A stretch of DNA of 64,000 bases from positions 385,519 through 449,518 of the forward strand of contig NMRB01000093.1 in the NCBI GenBank assembly GCA_002633025.1, read 5' to 3'. This stretch comes from Notospermus geniculatus (lineage: Eukaryota; Nemertea; Pilidiophora; Heteronemertea; Lineidae). The notes beneath the pieces were generated by a model, which was given only the letters and a program-made list of their open reading frames with translations, did no database searches and was not told the DNA's origin. Each line of letters opens with the position of its first letter. Position 1 is the stretch's first letter. This document shows, one piece after another, positions 51,775 through 62,480 of the stretch. Made by a program: the position numbers and the translations under genes.

Positions 51775-51882
51775 AGGTATTACTTTCATAAAAGTACTTA
51801 AGTCTAAGTGTGATACTTATCTTTTGTGTTGAACAAAAGATTGTCACACTTAGACTTAAGTACTTTTATGAATATGGGTCCA
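51775..51882. mobile_element. Palindromic MITE (tcataaaagtacttaagtct), unfilled relative
   Basis: Arms pair tttcataaaagtacttaagt / acttaagtacttttatgaat. Same family as the outer element at 41519-41778 but without the nested insert. Confidence 0.82.
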
Positions 51883-51892
51883 GGTGAACAGA

Positions 51893-53556
51893 ACGAATGG
51901 GCAGGTAGTTTGTGGTGGTGTTATTAAAAGAAGCATCCAGGGATTTACATTCTATGACTGAGAATTATTTTCATTGTTATTCTTTTCTAAATGTCTTTGT
52001 ATAGTTCATTTAACTGTTATAATGTTAATCCTGCTTGCACTTTCTTGCAACTACATGTACACGATTACAGTGACGTAATAGTAAAAAATGGACATACATG
52101 TAGATTAAAGCTGATATATTTTGAAACGAAAGTGCTAATGGTATATCTGACTTTTACCTTCATGAGGTGTAGGTTTGGAATATTTGGCTACATTGTTAAT
52201 TAAATATGTTAGCATTTCCACTGAAGGAAGTTGTACTACTGTGAATACAACATCAACCATTGGAAGACTTGTTATACTTGTAGATTAAGAATGCAAAAAA
52301 AAGAAGATTAAAACTATGTCATCTTGATGATGTCAGTTTAACGTGATGTTGGCAAAGGTGTGAAATTTGAGCCATCTGCCCCTCATTGCGATCAAAACTC
52401 ATCTTGTACCTGGATTTTGTAGCTGATCTAAAGGCAAATACAACATAAGACTGAGCTATGATACTCAAATTTCTTTCCATTCATAAAAAGCGCCATGGCA
52501 CCACTGATGAGAGGTTTTATCATTCAATGTCCGCCTTCCTACCACAGTTACCCTGCTGGCCTGAGGAAGCCATTGGAAGACCTGACGTACTTGTGGACTA
52601 AGAAATGCGCGAAAGAAAAGAAACAAATCGTGACGATTATCTCAATTTTAACGTCGGAAGTTGGCGAAGACGTTTATATTTGCACCATCAAGCCTTGACC
52701 CCGGGGCCTTGACTCTCATCAAAACTCATCTTCTAGGCCTTCTTTGATTTTGTAAGTGATCTAACGCCAGATTAACAAAGAATGAGTCAGCTATATTACA
52801 TTTCTTTCCATGCTCTTACGCCTCATCGAGGCCATGGGCTCATCATGAGAGTTCTCGTCATTAGGCCTATTGCGTCCTTCGAGAATTACCCCGCCTGCCT
52901 TTTAACTTCTTTTTATGTTGTGTATGGCCAGAGGAAACCATTAGGAGAATTGATAAACATGTGGATTAAGGAATGCTAAAGAAGATAAAAATGGTGAACT
53001 GCGATTGTCTCAATTTTAATGTTACGTTGGGAAAGATGTAAAATTTGCGCTATCCCACTCGAACTGCCATCAAAACTCATCTTCTAGGCCTCCCTGGATT
53101 TTGTTAGTGATCTAAACGGCAAAATAACGAAGAGTGAGCTGTTACCAACATTTCTTTCCATTCATTAAAATACTCTATCGCCTCATCGAGGCCATGAGCT
53201 CATGAGGGTCATCGTCATTAAATGTTACCTGCAAGAATTACCCCGCCTGCCTTTTAACTTCTTTTTAGGTTGTCTATGACTTGAGGAAGCCATTAGGAAA
53301 CTTGATATACTTGTGGATTAAGAACTGTCAAAAAGAAGAGAAAAATGGTGACGTTGCAATTTTCTCGATTTGACGTTATTATGCTGACTCGGACGTAACA
53401 TTTGCGCCTTTCTGTACTCGTAAGTGATCTAAGGCAAAATAACGAAGATGAGTTATATTTACTCGCAATTCTTTCCATTAAAAAAATGCTGCAACGTCTC
53501 ACCGAGGCCATGGGATGAGGAGAGTTATGGTTCTTAAAGCCTCACTGTATTGAATT
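51893..53556. repeat. Gap-flanking duplication D5, copy 1
   Basis: Repeats almost exactly at 53788-55430 (from aggtagtttgtggtggtgtt to cctcactgtattgaatt). It ends at the base where the N run starts. Contains three or four degenerate units of a tandem repeat. Confidence 0.95.
52320..53556. repeat. Degenerate tandem repeat, unit about 330-370 bp
   Basis: Three or more units share landmarks in order: catcaaaactcatcttcta, gattttgttagtgatctaa, tttctttccattcat, cctcatcgaggccatgg, cctgccttttaacttctttt, gaggaagccattaggaaac, a block ending gtggattaagaatg, and gacgttaagttggcaaagacg. More units at 54190-55430 and 59100-59790. The frames in it are broken; no protein recognised. Confidence 0.8.
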
Positions 53557-53787
53557 NNNNNNNNNNNNNNNNNNNNNNNNNNNNNNNNNNNNNNNNNNNN
53601 NNNNNNNNNNNNNNNNNNNNNNNNNNNNNNNNNNNNNNNNNNNNNNNNNNNNNNNNNNNNNNNNNNNNNNNNNNNNNNNNNNNNNNNNNNNNNNNNNNNN
53701 NNNNNNNNNNNNNNNNNNNNNNNNNNNNNNNNNNNNNNNNNNNNNNNNNNNNNNNNNNNNNNNNNNNNNNNNNNNNNNNNNNNNNNN
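53557..53787. other. Assembly gap (231 N)
   Basis: Run of N between the end of D5 copy 1 and the start of D5 copy 2. Its position between two near-identical segments suggests two alleles scaffolded side by side. Confidence 0.99.
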
Positions 53788-55433
53788 AGGTAGTTTGTGG
53801 TGGTGTTATTAAAAGAAGCACCCAGGGATTTACATTCTATGATTGAGAATTATTTTCATTGTTATTCTTTTCTAAATGTCTTTGTATAGTTCATTTAACT
53901 GTTATAATGTTAATCCTGCTTGCACTTTCCTGCAACTACATGTACACGATTACAGTGACGTAATAGTAAAAAATGGACATAGATTAAAGCTGATATATTT
54001 TGAAACGAAAGTGCTAATGGTATATCTGAATTTTACCTTCATGAGGTGTAGGTTTGGAATATTTGGCTACATTGTGAATTAATATGTTAGCATTTCCGCT
54101 GAAGGAAGTTGTACTACTGTGAATACAACATCAACCATTGGAAGACTTGTTATACTTGTAGATTAAGAATGCAAAAAAAAGAAGATTAAAACTATGTCAT
54201 CTTGATGATGTCAGTTATATGTTGGCAAAGGTGTGAAATTTGAGCCATCTGCCCCTCATTGCGATCAAAACTCATCTTGTACCTGGATTCTGTAGCTGAT
54301 CTAAAGGCAAATACAACATAAGACTGAGCTATGATACTCAAATTTCTTTCCATTCATAAAAAGCGCCATGGCACCACTGATGAGAGGTTTTATCATTCAA
54401 TGTCTGCCTACCTACCACAGTTACCCTGCTGGCCTGAGGAAGCCATTGGAAGACCTGACGTACTTGTGGACTAAGAAATGCGCGAAAGAAAAGAAACAAA
54501 TCGTGAGGATTATCTCAATTTTAACATCGGAAGTTGGCGAAGACGTTTATATTTGCACCATCAAGCCTTGACCCGGGGCCTTGACTCTCATCAAAACTCA
54601 TCTTCTAGGCCTTCTTTGATTTTGTAAGTGATCTAACGCCAGATTAACAAAGAATGAGTCAGCTACATGTATATTACATTCTTTCCATGCTTACGCCTCA
54701 TCGAGGCCATGGGCTCATCATGAGAGTTCTCGTCATTAGGCCTATTGCGCCCTTCGAGAATTACCCCTCCTGCCTTTTAACTCCTTTTTATGTTGTGTAT
54801 GGCCAGAGGAAACCATTAGGAGAATTGATAAACATGTGGATTAAGGAATGCTAAAGAAGATAAAAATGGTGAACTTGCGATTGTCTCAATTTTAATGTTA
54901 AGTTGGCAACGATGTAAAATTTGCGCTATCCCACTCGAACTGCCATCAAAACTCATCTTCTAGGCCTTCCTGGATTTTGTTAGTGATCTAAAGGCAAAAT
55001 AACGAAGAGTGAGCTGTTACCAACATTTCTTTCCATTCATTAAAATACTCTATCGCCTCATCGAGGCCATGAGCTCGTGAGGGTCATCGTCATTAAATGT
55101 TACCTGCAAGAATTACCCCGCCTGCCTTTTAACTTCTTTTTAGGTTGTCTATGACTTGAGGAAGCCATTAGGAAACTTGATATACTTGTGGATTAAGAAC
55201 TGTCAAAAAGAAGAGAAAAATGGTGACGTTGCAATTTTCTCGATTTGACGTTATTATGCTGACTCGGACGTAACATTTGCGCCTTTCTGTACTCGTAAGT
55301 GATCTAAGGCAAAATAACGAAGATGAGTTATATTTACTCGCAATTCTTTCCATTAAAAAAATGCTGCAACGTCTCACCGAGGCCATGGGATGAGGAGAGT
55401 TATGGTCCTTAAAGCCTCACTGTATTGAATTTT
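53788..55433. repeat. Gap-flanking duplication D5, copy 2
   Basis: Second copy of 51903-53556 with few substitutions and small indels. Continues past the repeat into unique sequence (ttacgatattttc). Confidence 0.95.
54190..55433. repeat. Degenerate tandem repeat units in D5 copy 2
   Basis: The same units as 52320-53556, duplicated with D5. Confidence 0.8.
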
Positions 55434-55532
55434 ACGATATTTTCAAAGTGTTAGGAGAGTGCAGGTGTATGTCTCATACCCTCTTAAAGGTCCCCAAAAT
55501 ACTTGCTTGATATAGTCCTTTCCAGATACCTA

Positions 55533-55688
55533 AAGCTGCCCATACACGATTAATATTATTGCACAATATGAGGATCACAATGGGCAATATTATTGTCAAT
55601 CTTTCTTCTAACTATCGTGCTAGAAGCACACGACCACCCATTTGGGCCCCATATTGTGCAATAATATTGCGCCGTGTATGGGCGGCTT
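55533..55688. mobile_element. 156-bp MITE (AAGCTGCCCATACACG), TA target site
   Basis: Ends AAGCTGCCCATACACGATTA and GCCGTGTATGGGCGGCTT, TA on both sides, inner ttattgcacaatat / atattgtgcaataa. A partial relative is at 38346-38386. Confidence 0.85.
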
Positions 55689-56173
55689 TAGGCAAATGGT
55701 ACTAGGTTGAACTCTGCAATGTTACACGACCCTGTTCACTATTTTGACGAGCTATTGCACAATACTTTAACAGGCGAATCCAATGGTGAAGTTTAAGAAA
55801 TGTAATGTAGCTGACTCACTCTTTGTTAATTTGGCTTTAGATCACTTACAAAATCAAGGAAGGCCAAGAGTTCTGACGTTTGTCCGCAAGCAGGAAGCTT
55901 CGTGCAGGCGTGGCGAAAAATATCAAACAGGACAGATATTGGCCGAAGTGCGCCTCGAATTTAGTCGCTGTCTATTTACTTTTGACTAAGGGTGTACTCC
56001 AACATGCAATTCCAAATACAATTACTGTGGCAGGCTATGATATCCCTTCGAAATTATTCAATTCGTCAATTGACCTGGATGTGCAGATGCCTCCAATCAA
56101 TTATTCTTTTTAAATATCCCACACAAGTTTCATTAGCCAATAAATTCAGTGCAGGTGAGCCGCCGTAACGTAC

Positions 56174-56934
56174 ACCCTTAATCAAAAGTAAATGCACAGC
56201 TAATGAACTTAAATATTTCCCAAAATCTTCAGTGGATCAACCTTTGCTTTTCATGGCAATTATTTAGGGCCTCAAGAAACCTTTTGAGACCAAAAATATC
56301 ATGCTTTAGCATGAGTTGGTATTTTTGACAAACGTTTAAAATTCCTAAAGTGTGATATTCAATCGCATATTTTTTTAAACCAATGCCATTTTAAAGCTTT
56401 CCTCTTTCTATGCACGAAGAAATTTTCAATCGGAGCCTCCATATCATAATAGGGAGGTTTCGAAATCAAACGATAAACGTAAACGAAAACGACAACTTTA
56501 TTTTTGTACCGAAAATGCAATGCAAAATCTGGTTAATGTGTAGTATGAAAAATAACGTTGTCGTAAAAGTTTGGTTATCGTTTGATTTCGAAACCTTCCC
56601 AATATGAAGAATTTATCCGAAAGTTTCTGTCGAAATTCCAGTCAACAGTCCAAGTCTTATTTTATAGTCGACCTTTCCCTATTGTCCCAAGATCAAGCTC
56701 ATTCATCGTAGAGTGACGTTGGGTCCGATGAAATGACCTATAAAAAAATCACACTTGTTTATGGAAATTTCAAACTTTTGCCAGAAATGCATTTTATCAA
56801 AAATCAAGGTAATTTTTGTCTCAGAATGTGTCTTAAGGCCCTAAATATCTGCCATAAAAAGCAAAAGCTAATCCACTGAAGATTTTGGGAAATACTTAAG
56901 TTTATTAGATGTGCATTTACTTTTGATTAAGGGT
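56174..56934. mobile_element. Long palindromic element with a nested MITE
   Basis: Ends acccttaatcaaaagtaaat / atttacttttgattaagggt; arms extend about 120 bp. The related cassette at 60387 reads ccgtaacgtacctttataac with no insert, so this is an insertion with GTAC or TA flanks. A second palindrome of 150 bp (56451-56600, ends gggaggtttcgaaatcaaac / gtttgatttcgaaaccttcc) sits in its middle. Confidence 0.85.
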
Positions 56935-57295
56935 GTACATGTACCTTTATAACCAAGCGCACTGTCGTATAAGTTGTAGTCATTGCGGCAACAAGTAGAA
57001 TTGCGAACTGAGGAGTTCACATTCGGACGGGAACATGGCAAGCAAAGTCAGCAGGTAACAAATCATTTTTTGAGATGTCCAATTTTTCCACATTCTTTTC
57101 CCGTTTCCACCATTATGAACATTCATGTAAGAAAGTGTCACACCCATTCCAGTTTTGAATCCTTGCTTGTACTTGTATCTGCCGATTCAAAACTGTTGTG
57201 GCAGGAGATCCTCGACGAAGTGCAACAGGGATGACACGTTCACGGTAGTTCTGCGATTTCATGCGGTCTGCTATACGGACACGCCGGTTAGCAAC

Positions 57296-57420
57296 AGTTT
57301 TCGCAAAGCCCCCGAAACGCCGACGCGAACGTCTATCCTATTGTTCGGTGCTCTCTTCATGGCATCGAACAATGGGATTGGCGTTCGCGTTGGCGTTTCG
57401 GGGGCTGGCGAAAACTCTCT
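57296..57420. mobile_element. MITE family 2, copy 2
   Basis: Ends GTTTTCGCAAAGCCCCCGAA and TTCGGGGGCTGGCGAAAACTC; the right arm has lost three bases (gctggcg for gctttgcg). In the same cassette position as the pair at 60768-61006. Confidence 0.86.
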
Positions 57421-57700
57421 GGTGGCCTCACGGTCGCGAACGTGTACTGTGGAGGAAATTCCATAGATTCTATGGAATAAGACGACTTTTCTTCTTGGCA
57501 TTTGCATTGCAAGAAACATGGATCACGTTGTTCTCTGTCGTCATCTGAATAGTTGTCCTGAAATGTAGGAAATTGTTTGAGACAAGGAAGACAACGAGTA
57601 AGCCAACCGGATTTTCTTCAGCTTTCGTCGTTAAATGAGGAGATAGGGCCTACTACTAACAGAAACCTCCATAATGAAAACATTTGGGTCCAGACATTAA

Positions 57701-57996
57701 AGGTGCTCTAGTTCGAATTGTAAACATTACGGTTAGTTTATTTACATGGTTGATTATAATAGTTATTTTTCCTTGGACAGGTGGCAGCACCATGTATACC
57801 AAAACATTAATGTTATCTATTTTTATATCTAACCTTGATAAATATTCTTGTAACTGAAATATATTTATGATTTTATGCTCAAAAACAAACAAAAAGTTGT
57901 GAAAGGTGAGATTTAATTCGATTTTATCTGATTTGTTAGTACCAGAAGTTGACCATAGGTGGCACCACAATGTTTACAATTCGAACTAGAGCACCT
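57701..57996. mobile_element. 296-bp MITE with TTAA target site (AGGTGCTCTAG)
   Basis: Ends AGGTGCTCTAGTTCGAATTG / CAATTCGAACTAGAGCACCT, extending inward taaacattac / ..atgttta, flanked by TTAA on both sides. The matching cassette at 61944 has gacattaattg without it. TTAA targets are the signature of piggyBac-type transposition. Confidence 0.9.
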
Positions 57997-58000
57997 TTAA

Positions 58001-58392
58001 CAGCGTGTTCGAAAACTTACTCGCGCCCACACCGGCTGACACGACAGCGTTTTATTTACCGAAAGTTCTCCAAGTCAGGCCTGACGCGCCAGAGTTAACT
58101 CTCCCCCTGAGCCGGTTACTTCGGGAATTACTTCGGGAAGTATCCCAGCATGCAGAGCATGATGTCACTTCCGAATGTAGATGCACATATCCCTCGCATA
58201 CATCGATCCATACATCGGCGTGCAAAAGAAATAAAACGTTGTCGTGCTAGACACGAGTAAAGTGTCATTGCGGACAACCAGCCAATCAGAGCGCATCCGC
58301 CATGACACTTTACTCGTGTCTAACACGGCCTCCAATGCGCATGTCTGAGAAAGCGCTACTGCCTGGCCGGTGGAAGTAATCGAACACGCTTC
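58001..58392. mobile_element. Element with AGCGTGTTCGA ends and a nested palindrome
   Basis: Absent from the second cassette, where gacattaa joins straight to ttgttgctgatgcc. Ends agcgtgttcgaaaactta and taatcgaacacgct. Inside, 58247-58323 is a smaller palindrome (ctagacacgagtaaagtgtc / gacactttactcgtgtctaa). The region is GC-rich compared with its flanks. Confidence 0.72.
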
Positions 58393-58506
58393 TTGTTGCT
58401 GATGCCTGGGCTTTCTTTGCATGAAGGGTTTCTTTTCGAGCCTTTCTTCTCTTTCTGAGCCTGAAACCTTGGTGATACACGTGTATTTCTCCTTTCTCGT
58501 TTCAGA

Positions 58507-59079
58507 ATGTTAAAGGGCCTCTAGAGGCACCTTTTTAGTGCATATTGATGTGATTACTAACACAGAATTGGTGACCTTAGGGTCCAACTTGGGCATCAAT
58601 TTTGAAGTAATATTTCGTCAATGTCAACAATTGATCTACAAGTCATGAGTTCATGGTTTCTAGCGCCCCCTGTTGTGTAGTGGCAATACTGTTAGTAGCC
58701 CAATAACAAGCTGCCTCTAGAGTCCCTTTAATCAGCGTACTCCTGCTTGGACTGTTTCTACTGTCTTTATCACACGTGAATGCAGGTAAGTGAGAAATGT
58801 GCGCGTTCGGTCCCGTTTGCTTTATTTTACACGAGGTTTTTCCAATGTTGTTTTCAATTTCAGACAGTTATTCTTCCCAAACTGCATGACGCACTGTCAT
58901 TATTTTCACTTTCAGATCTGTCCATGAATGCTGATATAGCACGCGTCAAACGCAGCAAACTGTCGAAGCGTTCCCTGACAAACGCTGGCACCGACAGTTT
59001 TTGGAGGCGTGCAAACTGCTGTAGCAGTCCTCCATATATGTCGTACTGCTGTGCCTCGCTTGGTAGGAAGAGGAAGTGA
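58507..59079 (+). pseudogene. Secreted Cys-rich peptide gene, copy 1 (MITE-disrupted)
   Basis: Paralog of 62099-62480. Exon 1 held the start codon (58507-58509) and signal peptide; a 214-bp MITE now separates the ATG from the rest (58732-58785). From that ATG a stop comes at 58522, and the remaining signal-peptide frame has no upstream ATG before a stop. The donor (gtaagtgag) and exon 2 (58916-59079) are intact. Exon 2 holds a pro-region with KR sites, a WRR site, then a segment with two Cys pairs (CC-x8-CC), a Gly before RKRK, and a stop. Everything but the start looks functional, so the hit is recent. Function unknown. Confidence 0.75.
58514..58727. mobile_element. 214-bp TTAA MITE inside a peptide gene
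   Basis: Ends AGGGCCTCTAGAGGCA and TGCCTCTAGAGTCCCT, flanked by TTAA on both sides. The intact paralog (62102-62105) has a single TTAA at the exact corresponding base. The ends share the CTCTAG core with the other TTAA element at 57701-57996, so the two may use the same transposase. Confidence 0.93.
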
Positions 59080-59099
59080 AACGAGCCAAACGATGTGGA

Positions 59100-59790
59100 C
59101 AGTAACATTATAGATTAGAAATGCGAAAAAGAAGATAAAAACGGTGACATTGTGATGATCTCGATTCCACGTTATGTTGGCAAATACGTGAAACTTGTGC
59201 TATTTGCTCCTGCCCCTGTCAGAGTTACCCAGTACATGTATTTGAGCTTCTTTTTAAGTTGTATATGGGCAAAGAAAGCCATTGGGGAAACTGAAACATT
59301 TGTAATTAAGAAATGCGAAAAAGAATATAAAATATGGTGACATTGCGTTTGTCTCGATTTGACCTTAAGTTGGCAAAGACTTAAAATTTGCGCTAATCGG
59401 CCCTGACTTCCATCAAAACTCATCCTGTAGGCCTTCCTGGATTTTGTTAGTGATCTAGAGGCAAAATAACAATGAATGAGCTGCATTACTTACATGTAGG
59501 CCTACGTTTCCTTTCATAAAAAAAGTGCCGTCATGTCTCATCGAGACCGTGGTTCGAGGAAAGTTCTCGTCATTAAATGTTGCATGTGAAAAATACCCCG
59601 CCTGCCTTTTAACTTCTTTTTAGGTTATGTGTGGCCAGAGGAAGCTATTGGGAGACCTGTAACACTTGTGGTCTAAGAAATGCGAAAAAAGAAGATAAAA
59701 ATGGTGACATTGCGATTGTCTCAATTTTGACGTTAAGTTGGCGAAGACGTAATATTTGCGCTATCTGGAGCTGACTGCCATCAAAACTGT
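59100..59790. repeat. Further units of the 330-370-bp tandem repeat
   Basis: Two units with the same ordered landmarks (taagaaatgcgaaaaagaag, ggccttcctggattttgtta, tctcatcgagaccgtgg, cctgccttttaacttctttt), lying just downstream of the first peptide gene copy. A short inverted piece occurs at about 55838-55880. Confidence 0.78.
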
Positions 59791-60767
59791 GATTTATTGC
59801 TTCGATTAATGTGAACTTTTAAGTTAAGCTTTGTCAATAGTGTGATTTTCCATGATCTCAAACGTGTTGTTCTAAAGCTACCTTCTTGATGTGGAACATT
59901 CTCGTAACAACGGCGGAGACGTCCATAACACCGTTGGCGATGGGGTACACCAGTACTGCTGTTTTTGTTATCTTGACTGCGTCTTTGTCGACATGTTTGC
60001 AATCGTTAGATACCGGTACATATAGTACAGTGCTTTCTTTGTCAATCATTATAAAAGTTTTTTTTGCGCCGATTCATCGACAAAGTAGCCTACTGGAAAA
60101 TCAGTTTTGATTTAGTACATGTAAATGCCCCACCGTACACGAATAACATTAACTGCATGTAATATACATGTAGGCCTACTTCGCTAGGCTGCTGAATTTC
60201 CAACATGCAATTCCAAATACTATTACTGCGGCAGGCTATGATTATTGATATCCCTTCGAAATTATTCAATTCATTGTCAATTGACATGTGGAAGTGCAGA
60301 TGTTTCCAATTATTCTTTTTATATTTATTTTTATTCTGTGTTTAAATATCCCACAAGTTCCATTAGCCAATAAATTCAGTGCAGGTGAGCCGCCGTAACG
60401 TACCTTTATAACCAAGGGCCCTGTCTTAAAAATCGTAGTCACTGCGGCAACAAGTAGAACTGCGATCTGAGGAGTTCACATTCGGACGGGAACATGGAAA
60501 GCAAAGTTAACAGGTACGGTAACAAATCATTTTTTGAGATGTCGAATTTTTCCACATTCTTTTTCCGTTTCCACCATTATTATGGACATTCATGTAAGAA
60601 AGTGTCACACCCATGATTCCAGTTTTGAATCCTTGCTTGTATCTACTGATTCAAAACTGTTGTGGCAGGAGATCCTCGACGAAGTGCAACAGGGATGGAA
60701 CGCTCACGGTAGTTCTGCGGTTTCATGCGGTCGGCTATACGGACACGCCCGGACAACAGAAAGTATA

Positions 60768-60890
60768 GAGTTTTCGCAAAGCCCCCGAAACGCGCGAATG
60801 CCTATACCCTTTTGTTCGGTGCTCTCTTCGTGGCATCGAACAATGGGTTTGGCGTTCGAGTCGGCGTTTCGGGGGCTTTGCGAAAACTCC
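60768..60890. mobile_element. MITE family 2, copy 3
   Basis: Ends GAGTTTTCGCAAAGCCCCCG and CGGGGGCTTTGCGAAAACTC, with gtgctctcttcgtggcatcg in the loop. Directly followed by copy 4. Confidence 0.88.
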
Positions 60891-60893
60891 CTA

Positions 60894-61006
60894 ATTTTCG
60901 CAAAGCCCCCTAAACGCCGACGCGAACGTCTATCCTATTGTTCGGTGCTCTCTTTATGGCATCGAACAATGGGATTGGCGTTTCGGGGAGGTTGCGAAAA
61001 CTCTCT
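60894..61006. mobile_element. MITE family 2, copy 4, adjacent to copy 3
   Basis: Separated from copy 3 by about 3 bases; the right arm is shorter (ggcgtttcggggaggttgcg). The long frame running across both copies is produced by the repeats. Confidence 0.86.
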
Positions 61007-62098
61007 AGTGGCCTCACGGTCGCGAACGTTTGTGAAGCCTTTATTGTCAGCGGCGCGTACTGTGGAGGAAATCCATAGATTTTATGGAATCAGATGACTT
61101 CTTTTATGGGGGGAAACTAGCTCAAAATGAGTTCAAGTTGAGATCCAATCGTAAATCACACTTCTTTAATAAATCACATAAAACAAGTACAACTCTCCAG
61201 GATTGGACTTCCAATATCCGGTGTGTCCAGGTGCTGGGTCTCCAAGCTTCTGTCCCTGCCGGGGTTATCTCCCAGAAACAAGCTCACGAGGTGAGCTGAT
61301 AAAATAACGCCAATTTACAGACAAAGGCACAAGGTAATATCTAGGTTCTTGTTTCATTTTGGCAGATCAAAGGTGCCTAGCAGTCTGGGCTATGAATGGG
61401 TAATTTAAGTGAGCATCCTAAATAGTTGTTCGGCAGATACGAGGAAATAACAATCCGAACAGTGAATGGTTAGTTAAGATGGACATTTTTAAAGAGCTTT
61501 TAACCGTATTGACAAATAATAGTAGATCGACAAATCAAAGGGATGCCGAACAGTGAATGGGTAGATAGGTAATTACTCTAAATGAGCTTGTTACATAACA
61601 GTGGTTGACCACACCAGTTGTGGACGAGTAATTCTAAGGGATTTGTTTCTGATATGTGCGCCTGCTTGATAAGTGATTTGAAATGCCCAAAGAGGAATTT
61701 GAAAATAAAATGAAGTACATATCACCATAAAACTTCTCTTCTTGGCATTTGCTTCGCAAGAAACATGGATCACGTTATATCGTGTTCTCTGTCGTCATCT
61801 GAATAGTTGTCTTGAGATGTAGGAAAATGTTTGAGACGAGGAAGACAAATAGTAAGCCAACCGGAGTTTCTATCAGTTTCGTCGTAAGAAATGAGGAGAT
61901 ACTACTAACAGAAACCTCCATAATGAAAAGATTTGGGTCTGGACATTAATTGTTGCTGATGCCAGGACTTTCTTTGCATGAACATTTGAGGAGGGTATGT
62001 CTATTTTTGAAATCACCATTTCTTTTCCAGCCTTTCTTCTCTTTCTGAGCCTGAAACCGTTAAGCAATACACGTGTATTTCTTCTTTCTCGTTTCAGA

Positions 62099-62480
62099 AT
62101 GTTAATCAGCGTACTGCTGCTTGGACTGTTTCTACTGCCTTTATCACACGTGAATGCAGGTAAGTGAGAATTTGCACGTTTGGTCCCGTTTGCTTTATTT
62201 TACCCGAGTTTTTTTCCAATGTTGTTTTCAATTTCAGACAGTTCTTCTTCCCAAACTGCATGACGCACTGTCATTATTTTCACTTTCAGATCTGTCCATG
62301 AATGCTGATCTAGCACGCATCAAACGCAGCAAACTGTCGAAGCGTTCCCTGACAAACGCTGGCACCGACAGTTTTTGGAGGCGGGGAAATTATTGTTGTC
62401 AGCTGCCTGGTCCTCCGCCGTGCTGTCAGCTGGGTGGGGGGAGGAAACGAAACAAGGACAGCAACATTGAGCGCGCATAG
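62099..62480 (+). CDS. Secreted Cys-rich amidated peptide precursor, copy 2
   Basis: Two coding exons: 62099-62159 and 62290-62480, joined phase 1 (gtaagt donor, tttcactttcag acceptor), giving 83 residues. Exon 1 lies just after another acceptor (ctttctcgtttcag), so a 5' noncoding exon is likely upstream. Residues 1-20 are a hydrophobic signal peptide (MLISVLLLGLF...) ending HVNA. Residues 21-39 form a basic pro-region with KR at 32-33 and 38-39. Then comes a linker with WRR (50-52), a segment with CC-x7-CC (56-57, 65-66) containing GPPP, and Gly-Gly-Gly before RKR, which predicts C-terminal amidation. The layout fits a neuropeptide, antimicrobial or toxin-like precursor; I cannot name a family. 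Cys pairs and the pro-region are seen; processing is inferred. Confidence 0.72.

Larger units (their letters stand above)
55780..59099. repeat. Peptide-gene cassette, copy 1
   Basis: Shares ordered blocks with 60190-62480: catgcaattccaaatac, attcagtgcaggtgagccgc, gaggagttcacattcggacg, gagatcctcgacgaagtgca, a family-2 MITE, caagaaacatggatcacgtt, and the peptide exons. Copy 1 holds extra mobile elements at 56174-56934, 57701-57996, 58001-58392 and 58514-58727. Divergence of coding parts shows these are paralogs rather than alleles. Confidence 0.85.
60190..62480. repeat. Peptide-gene cassette, copy 2
   Basis: Second cassette, lacking the four insertions of copy 1 but carrying a double family-2 MITE and a 0.63-kb extra segment at about 61104-61735 with no recognisable content. 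Confidence 0.85.

Noticed and set aside
60534-61097. 187-codon open frame
   Set aside because: It runs through two family-2 MITEs; the protein repeats (FSQSPRNA-like and KPPKRRRERL-like) are translations of their arms.
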